From: Phocaeicola vulgatus
Lineage (GTDB): Bacteria > Bacteroidota > Bacteroidia > Bacteroidales > Tannerellaceae
Direction of reading: 5' to 3'
Assembly: GCA_022009975.1 (NCBI GenBank)
Contig: CP091733.1
Coordinates: 1,567,001 to 1,631,000, forward strand
Length of the DNA: 64,000 bases
Positions 30,663 through 39,000 of this stretch are shown here, piece by piece (position 1 is the stretch's first letter; each line of letters starts with the position of its first letter). The notes below the pieces were generated by a model. It saw only the letters and a program-made list of their open reading frames with translations. It made no database searches and was not told the DNA's origin. A program made the translations under genes and the position numbers.

Positions 30663-32081
30663 TTACAAATAAAAAAACAGAATTAAAGACACAGATATAG
30701 AAAAGATCGTCTTTTCAACACCAATATAAGAACGTATAGCCAAGGCTATAATAACAGATTGGATGATTATAATCAAAATTGTCTTATATGGAATTATATT
30801 ATGTATAGATACTTTTAATGTGTTAGATATTATCTTTATAAAAACAAACATTCTCAACCACAAACAGAGAACAGAAACAATACATATTGATTCTACAGAG
30901 GCAAAAATACATACTGCACAATACTCCAAAAAAGCAAGAATTATAAAATTGAAAAAATAAACAATTCCATACTCTTTAGTCTTATTTAACGCAAGCAATA
31001 AAGGATAACAACTAATTATTGAAAAGAAATTATTAAATAGCATTATAAAGAAATATTTACCTGATGATTCATATTGACTTCCATACAATATAACCATTAT
31101 CTCATCAGAAAAAAACAATGCAATATATAATAAGTGGATATATAAGCATAACTGTTTTGCTTAATACACTATTCCATATAGCAATTATATTATTAACTTC
31201 ACTATTATCAAAGCTATTATTCTTACTTAGTTTTGAATAAACGGGGAGTAATACAGTACTACAAGCTCCCACAATCATACCAATAAAGGGTAATTCCATT
31301 GCACCATTTGAGAAATCCGCAAAAGCTTCAGTACCAAAATATCTGCTAATAAAGAACTGGTCTGTCGAATTTATAAAAATATTAAAGATTCCTGCTCCCA
31401 TAAGGGGTATACAAAATTTCAATATATCTTTAATCGAAATAGAAGTATGCTTCTTTTGTATATTTCGAAAAGGTCTACTTTTCAAATACAATGCCAATAT
31501 AAAACTGAGAAAAGAAGAAAAAACAAAACCAGCAACAGCACATTTATATCCTATATTAAAAAAGAATACTGGCAATGTAACACAGATAAATAACAACACT
31601 CGTGTCACCACAGAATAAATTGCAGCAACATGTGTTTCCCTATAAGTTGCATAAATTGCTTCCAAACCAAGGGTAGGCATCAGAAATATTGGAACTGGAG
31701 AAAAAAAATTTTTCAATGCTGTTATTAGTTCTTTATTTTTCAAAATATCTGCGATAATGGGAGAACCACAATATAATAGAAGCGAAAAATATTAAACCTG
31801 AAAAAAATGAAAATTTTTGTCATTTTGTTAACAAATTCTTTACCTTCTTCTTTAGATATTCTTGAAAGAAAATATCCATAGGATTTAGGGAGACCTAACG
31901 TAAAGACCGACAATAGTGTTGTATAAACAAAAAATATCTGCTTATATGTACCATAGTTAAACTTATCCATATATCGAGTAAGCACCATCGTACTTCCTAT
32001 CGTCAAACACACAGCTATAAATTGCCCTACAGCTATCCAAAAAGCCTGTATTGTATTACTATTATTATTACCTAATTTCAT
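30663..32081 (-). CDS. wzx: Wzx-type flippase, polysaccharide transport family (several frame breaks)
   Basis: Repeat-unit flippase of the MATE-like Wzx superfamily, about 473 residues and some 12 membrane segments when joined. N-terminal family feature: IQAFWIAVGQFIAVCL, LTRYMDKFNYGTYKQ and FTLGLPKSYGYFLSR. Breaks: A7 runs at 31801-31807 and 31109-31115 (one base extra each) and a further break near 31750-31765. Repair joins GLIFFASIILWF to ADILKNKELITALK, and IIYCIVFF to SDEIMVILYGSQY. Three such errors in one AT-rich gene fit homopolymer miscalls, but slippage-driven switching cannot be excluded. Confidence 0.82.
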
Positions 32082-32402
32082 ATTCTAATAAATGCTCAAT
32101 TGAGAACACCCCTTCATACTGGTACTTTTGCAAGTTTCTGTTTTTTAGTGTTAGTATTCAATTTAGGGCATAGCCCTTTGTATAGGCACCATTGCAAGTA
32201 CCTATATATTGAGATGTTAAAAATTTTACTTGTTTATTAAGTATTTCAGACATTTTCTTCGCTCAATAATTAAAAAAAACAAGTTTTCATTATTATCACT
32301 TATCGAAAATGTTGGCAAATCTTCGTAAGCGGTCACTTTAGGCACGTTAGCCCATAAAGCACGCACACTTTTATTATCTTTTAAGAAAAATGTTATTTGA
32401 TT
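32082..32402. other. Non-coding spacer between wzx and the IS66 remnant
   Basis: About 320 bases with no gene seen. It contains direct-repeat copy B (32150-32206) and, at 32215-32240, a 26-base stretch nearly identical to 15736-15761. Confidence 0.6.
32150..32206. repeat. 57-base direct repeat, copy B
   Basis: Same orientation as 23440-23496, sharing the core CAATTTAGGGCATA and the TATAGGCA...CCTATA hairpin. It lies just upstream of the wzx start, closing the variable capsule block. Confidence 0.7.
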
Positions 32403-33652
32403 TTATGCCCAAACGGCACCTGTAGTTGGCCGCCATCTATGAGCGATCAAGTCCACTAACTTATCCTTTGCCGTATTTTTAATTCTGCGGAATACGTCAC
32501 AAAGATACTCTACCGGATCTAGGTTGTGCTTGCGGATGTTGGCGAAGTGAGACATCAAGCGGGCAAAGCGCACACCTGCTTCTGGGCTACCAACGAAATA
32601 ACTATTATTGCGATATTTCGCAATTCTTCTAATCTGTCGCTCACACACATTATTCGAGAGGTCGAGGCTACCATCCTCCAAGCAACGCAACATACAAGGA
32701 TATTCAGTAAGTGCATAGTTTACTGCCTTGAGAAGCTCGGGCTCTTCGTCCTTCTCAAGGTTCTTTGACAACTTATCCAAGTATGATTTCATATCATTAA
32801 ACATAGGTCTATGCGGAGCACACGCTCCCACCGGATCTCCACTGGATCTGAGAACTTAGCCTTTATCAACTTGTCCTCACGGAAGACCGCCTCAAACTGC
32901 CTTAGCATCGTCATGGCATCCTCCGAAAAATCCTTCAATTTGAAGAACGGCCTTCGCATGTGCACCAGACAGGCTATTCGTTGTATCAACTCACCAACAT
33001 CATAGCACTTATAGATAGGTGCACCATCGCTGTGGAGATAAATTTTCTCCATCACGTCCTCAAAGTATTTCTTGACAGCCTCCTGGGTTCTACGACCACG
33101 CTCATGAAACACAAACTGGGTCAGGCCATACAATGGCGCATGGTAACAGAATATCCATTTGCCTTTTGCTGTTCGCTAGCCTTCAGTTTCGCCTCTGTTG
33201 ACATGGTTGAATCTGAGTTTGAGTCGCTTGGCATAGTGGTTGTCGGATTGTCCTCGTCACTTATGCCTTTCAACTGATTTATCTCATTCTGCTTAGCGAC
33301 CAAGCGAGCGTTGAATTCAGATGTGAGTTTCCAACTCTTTGGCATATGCCTCCTTCTGTTTCTGTTCACGTGCCTCAAACTCCGCACGCACTCCCGCTAC
33401 CACCGCTTCGCGAAGAGAGTCGGAAAGATTAACCTCCCCTTTGCCAGTCATGAATGACACAAGTTTTTGCATCATGTCGTTCAACTGGTCAACCTTTTCA
33501 CAAAGCTGTTTGTTCAGGTTTGAAACCATAGCCTCAAGCTCCTCAACCCGTTTGTCACGAGCGAGGAGTTTCTTGCGGAGCAGCCTGTTGTCGGCTGCCT
33601 CGCCATGCGCTTGTGCGCTGATAGCTCGTATGGATTTCTCTTCTGATTTCAT
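32403..33652 (-). mobile_element. IS66-family transposase (TnpC) remnant with internal deletion
   Basis: Minus-strand TnpC remnant. The N-terminal coiled coil (RDKRVEELEAMVSNLNKQL) leads to a Ser/Thr-rich linker, then directly to KANGY and YGLTQFVFHERGRRTQEAV, the part after the first catalytic Asp. The second Asp lies in YLHSDGAPIYKC and the C-terminal DDE part in VCERQIRRIAKYRNNSYFVGS. The usual Cys/His zinc-binding region and first Asp are missing, so about 190 codons were lost. There are also three frame shifts (near 33120-33160, 33320-33390 and 32790-32830). No tnpA or tnpB partner is nearby, and terminal inverted repeats were not identified. Confidence 0.8.
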
Positions 33653-33706
33653 ACTGAAAATATTGAGGCGTAGTACTTACCTTCTTCGTTTATATTCAAG
33701 TTTAAG

Positions 33707-33732
33707 ATCCAAGGCAAAGGTATATTTCATTA
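33707..33732 (-). promoter_or_regulatory. 26-base segment with -7 box, shared with 15374-15399
   Basis: Exactly identical to 15374-15399 and in the same orientation. Contains TACCTTTG on the minus strand (33715-33722), about 60 bases before the IS66 frame. It may be the IS promoter, or an element end left at both sites. Confidence 0.5.
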
Positions 33733-33828
33733 AAATGGCGTGAAAGACGGTCTAAAATGACTGCTTACGAATGTTGAGTGTTGAATATTGTGTTGTCGGC
33801 TTTGCCGATTATTTAATTAAAAATCTTA

Positions 33829-34103
33829 CTAAATAATACCGAATCTCTTTTTTTCCTTGTTCGTAAGAGTCTCGGTTGTTTTGAGAACATCAAAAATGCC
33901 TTGAAGGTCTGAATCGGTCAGAGAGCCGAAGTACTCTCCTTCCATGAGTTTCTCCAACGGAATGGAAAAAAGCATACCACAATCTACATAACTGTCATAC
34001 TTCAAGAATTCAGGGTAATCGGTCTGATGAAGGAGATACTGGGCAGAGAGGTAACTTGACGAAGATTGTCGAGATAAGCCTTTTGTAGTTCCCTTAAATC
34101 CAT
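33829..34103 (-). CDS. Putative toxin partner of the Panacea-type antitoxin (frame broken)
   Basis: About 92 residues from ATG 34103 (MDLRELQKAYLDN). One base seems to be missing near 34055-34065; after it the frame reads SSSYLSAQYLLHQTDYPEF then KYDSYVDCGMLFSIPLEKL to a clean stop. I do not recognise the family. The DSYVDCG segment is compact and the protein is small and soluble. The start lies within the last 10 bases of the antitoxin gene, so translation is coupled, as in Panacea (SocA-like) modules where the partner is a variable toxin. The toxin role is inferred from position only. Confidence 0.5.
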
Positions 34104-34684
34104 GCCAAAGCCTTTTGAACAGACTGGCGCTCACGGATAACTGCCAACATAGCCTTGCTGGCACCAGCAGCATCAGCCATGTCATACATAGTAATCTTGG
34201 TGTCCTCACCCGTTTTGTCTGCTTGACGCTTCGCTCGTTTCCAAGCTTTATCCTCGTGGGACTTGTCCGACAAGTCAAAAGAATCTACATCCTTACATTT
34301 GTCAATCCACTTATCAAGCATCTTGACGTCTGCAACTGAAAGTTCGTCCATATCACAAACTGCATTCTTTGAAGCCAAAATAAGTTGATGACCTTCCTTA
34401 GATAGTTCAATATTCAAAGAAGCGGCAAAGTCTTTCAATTCAGAAGAAATTTCGGTTTTTCCTTCTACCCCACGCAAGACCTTATAGGTCAACGTTGGAA
34501 CTGGTCCATGCTTTCTTGCCACAAAAGTATCATAGACGATTGGCAAGCCATACTCTTTCAACTGATTCTGCTGGGCAAAATACATTACCTTGAAGAGGTG
34601 GATATAATCCACTCCTTCTGGAAATGCCTTTAGAATGTAAAGCACCACAGCCTTTATCTTTAATATTTGCTCTATTGTCTTCAT
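34094..34684 (-). CDS. Panacea/SocA-like antitoxin (DUF4065)
   Basis: 196-residue protein with the Panacea (SocA/DUF4065) pattern: KVMYFAQQNQLKEYGLPIVYDTFVARKHGPV then LRG, and a C-terminal EDKAWKRAKRQAD. In known PanAT modules this domain neutralises diverse toxins. ATG 34684 (MKTIEQILKIKAVVLYIL) is chosen because the -7 box TATTTTTG (34706-34713) lies just upstream and excludes the start 8 codons earlier. It is followed by an overlapping small gene. It sits between the UDP-glucuronate epimerase gene and the IS66 remnant, in the capsule operon direction but with its own promoter. Confidence 0.8.
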   Translation of the reverse strand: MKTIEQILKIKAVVLYILKAFPEGVDYIHLFKVMYFAQQNQLKEYGLPIVYDTFVARKHGPVPTLTYKVLRGVEGKTEISSELKDFAASLNIELSKEGHQLILASKNAVCDMDELSVADVKMLDKWIDKCKDVDSFDLSDKSHEDKAWKRAKRQADKTGEDTKITMYDMADAAGASKAMLAVIRERQSVQKALAWI

Positions 34685-34705
34685 TATCGTATTTCTTAGT
34701 TTAAG

Positions 34706-34713
34706 CAAAAATA
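34706..34713 (-). promoter_or_regulatory. -7 box of the Panacea module
   Basis: TATTTTTG on the minus strand, 22 bases before ATG 34684. The -33 element is weak (CTTGG at about 34734-34738). Confidence 0.45.
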
Positions 34714-34794
34714 CTACTTTATTGCTATATCACCAAGGATTTGTCTGATTTTGCTGATTCTGCACTATCAGGCGAATCCGTATTTAGCATTACA

Positions 34795-35859
34795 TCAAAT
34801 GGAAGTTCCATAATACTTTGCATACCACTCAGCAAACCGTCTCAATCCTTCTCTCAGACTTGTATTCGGCTTAAAACCAAAATCTTGATCTAACGGTGTT
34901 GTATCAGCATATGTTACAGGCACATCACCTGCTTGCATCGGTACAAGTTCTTTGTGCGCTTCAAAGTCATAATCCTTGGGAAGCACACCTGCACGAACTA
35001 ATTCTTCTTGAAGGATAGTTACGAAATCAAGGAGATTTTCAGGATTGTTGTTGCCGATGTTATATACTTTATAGGGTGGAATGGGAAGTCCATCCTCGCC
35101 ATTCTGCTTCTCTGGAGCATGTTGCATGACACGTACTACACCTTCCACTATATCATCCACATAAGTAAAGTCACGCTTGCTGTTGCCATAATTGAATATC
35201 TTAATGGTTTCGCCTTTCACTAATTTGTTGGTAAAGCCGAAATATGCCATATCGGGACGGCCGGCAGGACCATAAACGGTGAAGAAACGTAGACCTGTCG
35301 ATGGGATGTTATAGAGCTTACTATAAGCATGCGCCATCAATTCGTTGCTCTTCTTGGTGGCTGCATAAAGAGAGACAGGATTGTCTACTTTGTCGTCTGT
35401 TGAATATGGCACTTTCTTGTTACTGCCATAAACGGATGAAGAAGAGGCGTAAACAAGATGCTCTACTTCGTGATAACGGCACGCTTCAAGAATATTATAG
35501 AAACCAATGAGGTTGCTCTGAATATATGCATCGGGATTGGTGATGCTGTAACGTACACCTGCTTGGGCAGCAAGGTTCACAACAACAGCGATTTTGTTTC
35601 CAGTGAAAATCTTTTCTACGGCTTCTTTGTCTGCTATTGAAGCATGTACGAAAGTCCAGTCACCATGCAAAGCCTCAATTTCTTTCAGACGCTCATACTT
35701 GATGTTCACATCGTAATAGTCGGTGATGGAATCGATACCGATAACCTTGATGTTCTTGACATCATGGAAGAGTCGCTTGACAAGGTTACTGCCGATAAAA
35801 CCTGCTGCGCCCGTCACAAGGATGGTTTTACCTTCTAAGTTTATATTGTTCTCTACCAT
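34795..35859 (-). CDS. UDP-glucuronate 4-epimerase-type NAD-dependent epimerase
   Basis: 354-residue extended short-chain dehydrogenase producing UDP-galacturonate from UDP-glucuronate (family knowledge). NAD site: TILVTGAAGFIGSNLVKRL. Catalytic set: ASSSSVYGSN and YAATKKSNELMAHAY. The GAE-type segment RFFTVYGPAGRPDMAYFGFT is highly characteristic of UDP-glucuronate epimerases (CapI/LspL). It follows ugd by 3 bases, which supplies its substrate. Intact frame. Confidence 0.93.
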   Translation of the reverse strand: MVENNINLEGKTILVTGAAGFIGSNLVKRLFHDVKNIKVIGIDSITDYYDVNIKYERLKEIEALHGDWTFVHASIADKEAVEKIFTGNKIAVVVNLAAQAGVRYSITNPDAYIQSNLIGFYNILEACRYHEVEHLVYASSSSVYGSNKKVPYSTDDKVDNPVSLYAATKKSNELMAHAYSKLYNIPSTGLRFFTVYGPAGRPDMAYFGFTNKLVKGETIKIFNYGNSKRDFTYVDDIVEGVVRVMQHAPEKQNGEDGLPIPPYKVYNIGNNNPENLLDFVTILQEELVRAGVLPKDYDFEAHKELVPMQAGDVPVTYADTTPLDQDFGFKPNTSLREGLRRFAEWYAKYYGTSI

Positions 35860-35862
35860 AAG

Positions 35863-37248
35863 TTAGTCTCTTCTGAAGATATCGCGTGTATATACTTTTC
35901 CTTCCACATCCTTCAAGCAATCATCAAAGCGGTTGGCTATGATTGCCTTGCTTTGCGCTTTGAACGCTTCGAGGTTATTGACTACCTTGCTACCAAAGAA
36001 GGTTGTACCATTTTCCAAGGTCGGTTCATAGATAATGACTTCCGCACCTTTTGCCTTAATACGCTTCATGATTCCTTGGATGGCCGACTGGCGGAAGTTG
36101 TCGGAGTTCGATTTCATGGTCAAACGATAGACTCCGATGATGGGAGTCTCACCCTTGCCCTCCCCGGAAGGGAAGGGATAACCAAACTGGTTGTTATTGG
36201 TGTAATCATACCAACCTGCTTTGCGCAACACGGCATCAGCTATGTAATCCTTTCTTGTGCGGTTGCTCTCCACGATTGCTTCTATCAAGTTTTCAGGAAC
36301 ATCTTGGTAATTGGCAAGCAACTGTTTCGTGTCTTTGGGCAAACAATAGCCACCGTAACCGAAACTTGGATTGTTATAATGTGTTCCGATTCGAGGGTCA
36401 AGACCCACGCCTTCGATGATTGCCTTGCTGTCCAATCCTTTCATCTCTGCATAAGTGTCCAATTCATTGAAGTAGCTGACACGAAGGGCAAGATAGGTGT
36501 TGGCAAAGAGTTTCACGGCTTCGGCTTCTTTTACTCCCATGAACAAGACCCTCTCACCGCTCTCCTTTAAAGGCAGAGTGCCGGATGGATTGAGTTCATC
36601 GGGAATGGCTGAACCTTCAATCAATAATGAGGCAAACATCTTGGCTGCCTCTTTAAGCATTTCCACATCGGTGATAGATTCAATCGCCTTGTTTTCTTCC
36701 TCAAATTCGGGATTATGGATAATCTTCGGATAGCCTACGATAATGCGGCTCGGATAGAGGTTGTCGTAAAGAGCCTTGCTTTCCCGCAAGAACTCCGGAG
36801 AGAAGAGGAGGTTGAACTTCTTGGTTCCTTTCCGGGCATATTTCAAATAGAGGTTGCGGGTGTAGCCTACGGGAATGGTTGATTTGATGACCATGATGGC
36901 ATCCGGATTCACCTCCAACACCAAGTCTATCACCTCTTCCACATGGCTCGTGTCGAAGTAGTTCTTTACCGGATCATAGTTGGTAGGAGCGGCGATTACT
37001 ACGAAGTCAGCATCTTTATATGCTTCCTTGCCATCTATAGTAGCGACAAGGTTTAACGGCTTTTCTGCCAAATACTTTTCTATGTAATCATCCTGGATTG
37101 GCGAAATCTTATTATTCAGTTTCTCTACCTTTTCAGGGATTACATCCACTGCCGTCACATGATGATACTGCGACAATAGTGTAGCAATGCTCAGTCCCAC
37201 GTAGCCGGTTCCAGCTACTGCGACTTTGATATTTTTGAAATCTCGCAT
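35863..37248 (-). CDS. ugd: UDP-glucose 6-dehydrogenase (with two in-frame insertions)
   Basis: 461-residue NAD-dependent nucleotide-sugar dehydrogenase. It has Rossmann N-terminus VAVAGTGYVGLSIATLLS, IKSTIPVGYT, FSPEFLRESKAL, and catalytic Cys302 in GYGGYCLPKDTKQL. It oxidises UDP-glucose to UDP-glucuronate for the next gene. Two segments look inserted relative to the family: about 213-232 (IPDELNPSGTLPLKESGER) and 348-369 (YDYTNNNQFGYPFPSGEGKG). Both are Pro/Gly-rich and encoded by short palindrome-like DNA, in surface-loop positions. Frame intact, catalytic residues present, so it is probably active. Confidence 0.93.
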   Translation of the reverse strand: MRDFKNIKVAVAGTGYVGLSIATLLSQYHHVTAVDVIPEKVEKLNNKISPIQDDYIEKYLAEKPLNLVATIDGKEAYKDADFVVIAAPTNYDPVKNYFDTSHVEEVIDLVLEVNPDAIMVIKSTIPVGYTRNLYLKYARKGTKKFNLLFSPEFLRESKALYDNLYPSRIIVGYPKIIHNPEFEEENKAIESITDVEMLKEAAKMFASLLIEGSAIPDELNPSGTLPLKESGERVLFMGVKEAEAVKLFANTYLALRVSYFNELDTYAEMKGLDSKAIIEGVGLDPRIGTHYNNPSFGYGGYCLPKDTKQLLANYQDVPENLIEAIVESNRTRKDYIADAVLRKAGWYDYTNNNQFGYPFPSGEGKGETPIIGVYRLTMKSNSDNFRQSAIQGIMKRIKAKGAEVIIYEPTLENGTTFFGSKVVNNLEAFKAQSKAIIANRFDDCLKDVEGKVYTRDIFRRD

Positions 37249-37309
37249 ATTATATTTGATTTAATTTTTCGTGGTTATTGGTGGCAATCTATTCTCAGTT
37301 TCTTCGTTT

Positions 37310-37385
37310 CGAACACAGATAGAACAGATAATACAGATTTATACTTATAATAAAACATCGGTTCAATCTGTTAGATCTGTGTTCG
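37310..37385. repeat. Palindrome-ended intergenic repeat, copy 1
   Basis: Perfect 11-base arms CGAACACAGAT (37310-37320) and its complement (37375-37385), enclosing GATAATACAGATTTATAC. Copy 3 at 38886-38952 is nearly identical. Confidence 0.75.
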
Positions 37386-37445
37386 TTTTTCTCTTACTTT
37401 ATCAGAATAAATTCTGTTGAATCCAAGACATTTATATCGTATAAA

Positions 37446-37772
37446 CTATTTTACCTTACGTTCAATCTCCAAACCATCATAATGACCGAAATTAAACAAT
37501 AGTCCTACTTTATATCCTGTAGCACATAGATAGTTATAAACCTGACTACGATGAGCATCATCTAATTGGGATACCGCTTTGAGTTCTACTATAATATTGC
37601 CATAACAAACGAAGTCTGCTCGATAGGTCTGTTTTAATTCAACCCCATCATAAAAAATTGTAAGTTCCTTTTCCCTCTCGAAAGGAATACCCCGTTTCTT
37701 GAATTCTATCTCAAGAGCCTCTTGATAGACAGCTTCCAAGAATCCATGTTTGAGGGTATTGTACACCTTCAT
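37446..37772 (-). CDS. GxxExxY protein, PD-(D/E)xK-like
   Basis: 108-residue protein with the name-giving GFLEAVY motif at its start, then YRADFVCYGNIIVELKAV, a PD-(D/E)xK nuclease-like core (D...ELK). The family's usual N-terminus before GxxExxY (about 20 residues, IIGAAMEVHRxLG) is partly visible upstream as QIIGAA in frame, but with no ATG before MKVYNTL, so it may start at a non-ATG codon or be slightly truncated. Function unknown; such genes sit in repeats and may be mobile. It is flanked by palindromic repeats on both sides. A -7 box (TATCTTTG, 37880-37887) lies about 100 bases upstream. Confidence 0.8.
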   Translation of the reverse strand: MKVYNTLKHGFLEAVYQEALEIEFKKRGIPFEREKELTIFYDGVELKQTYRADFVCYGNIIVELKAVSQLDDAHRSQVYNYLCATGYKVGLLFNFGHYDGLEIERKVK

Positions 37773-37802
37773 TGCAGCACCAATTATTTGTATGTTTCCT
37801 CT

Positions 37803-37845
37803 TTATAATAAAACATCTGTTCAATCTGTTAAATCTGTGTTCGTT
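37803..37845. repeat. Intergenic repeat, copy 2 (right half)
   Basis: Matches the right half of copies 1 and 3 (TAATAAAACATCTGTTCAAT and ATCTGTGTTCG), just upstream of the GxxExxY gene. The left arm is absent. Confidence 0.7.
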
Positions 37846-37957
37846 GCCGTACATAAGCTAATAATGTTTTTGTTCAGTACAAAGATACCTATCGAATATA
37901 ATAGTCCTCACCTGACTGCTTACCCAACAGAGTCTAAACCCTGCTTAACTTAATTTT

Positions 37958-38553
37958 TCAGATTATTAAAGAGCTTGCCCAAGCTGGAATTTCAGAAACA
38001 TATTGTTTCACCAATTTCCCCTCGTAAGTGCGATAAAGCAAACGTGGCAATTCATTATCAAGCGAATTATCATAGATATACGCTCTATCCACAAATGGAA
38101 TCGCTTGAGCTGCTAGCAATAATGACTTATAGTATCTACTGAATATCTTAGATATGGGGACTTCGTGTCCGCCATTCAAATAGCGTTGGGCTATACGGAG
38201 AACGTTTATCTCCGGATTCTCTGTACAGACATAGAAAAAACGGATAAAGAAACCGCTTGAATGTGCCTTCAGAAGAAATTCAAGCTTTTCCTCAGACGAG
38301 AACACCGTCTCAAATACAAAACTTTTCTGCTCTTCCAAACACTGATAGCGCAAACGGGTAGCTTCCTTTGCGGCTTTCAATACAGCATCCTGAGAATTCC
38401 AGTCGCCAAACTGTTCTAATGCAATATTATCGGGATTGATATATACACTGTCAGCAGCCCACTCGTTGGCGAGTAGCTTTCCGTCGTTGATGTTTTTCCA
38501 GACCCATTGGGACCTGCTACCACACACAGTACTGGACGATGGACTGCAACCAT
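37958..38553 (-). CDS. Zeta-type toxin kinase (frame broken)
   Basis: About 197 residues from ATG 38553 (MVAVHRPVLCVVAGPNGSGK). It has the zeta-toxin/AAA_33 kinase fold: Walker A AGPNGSGKTS, then YINPDNIALEQFG, and FETVFSSEEKLEFLLKA. Zeta toxins phosphorylate UDP-N-acetylglucosamine and block cell-wall synthesis, or in some cases other targets. One T is missing in the TTT at 38478-38480; adding it joins TTEKLLANEWAADSVY. The antitoxin-like gene ends 5 bases upstream. Toxin activity is inferred. Confidence 0.82.
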
Positions 38554-38558
38554 TATAC

Positions 38559-38750
38559 TTACGCTTTAACTGAGGACAGCTTACGCTGTTGTCTGATTGC
38601 CGCAATCGTCTCCTTCATTCTGTCTTGCAATACACGCTGCGCATGAGCAGTACTCTGCCGAGCAGATTCCGCAACCTGCTTCATCAGTTCATGAAGCATT
38701 TCGTCCGAAGGTTCTTCCAGAGATGTCAATCGGTAATCTTTAATATCCAT
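38559..38750 (-). CDS. Small antitoxin-like protein paired with the zeta toxin
   Basis: 63 residues from MDIKDYRLTSLEEPSDEML, a helical, acidic then basic protein of the size seen for antitoxins of zeta-like kinases in Bacteroidetes. The start at 38750 is preferred because a promoter ends about 20 bases upstream. The gene is followed 5 bases later by the zeta kinase. No family motif recognised, so the antitoxin role rests on context. Confidence 0.65.
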   Translation of the reverse strand: MDIKDYRLTSLEEPSDEMLHELMKQVAESARQSTAHAQRVLQDRMKETIAAIRQQRKLSSVKA

Positions 38751-38773
38751 AGTGTTCCTTTTTGTTATAAAGA

Positions 38774-38804
38774 CAAAAATACGAATAATCCCGATATTCA
38801 CAAA
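38774..38804 (-). promoter_or_regulatory. Promoter of the zeta toxin module
   Basis: Minus strand TTTG (38801-38804), 19 bases, TATTTTTG (38774-38781): full consensus. The module is thus independent of the capsule operon promoter. Confidence 0.75.
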
Positions 38805-38885
38805 TACTCAATTGATTATTTCTCTTACTTTATCAAAATAAGTATCCGGTATATTCGGATTGAATAACACTATTTTTCTTTATTT

Positions 38886-38952
38886 CGAACACAGATAGAA
38901 CAGATAATACAGATTTATACTTATAATAAAACATCTGTTAGATCTGTGTTCG
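38886..38952. repeat. Palindrome-ended intergenic repeat, copy 3
   Basis: Arms CGAACACAGAT (38886-38896) and complement (38942-38952), nearly identical to 37310-37385 but 9 bases shorter inside. The following CTCTTACTTTAT segment is shared with copy 1 as well. Confidence 0.75.
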
Positions 38953-39000
38953 TTATTCTCTTACTTTATGCTCCAACAAAGACGACTGATCCATATCGGG

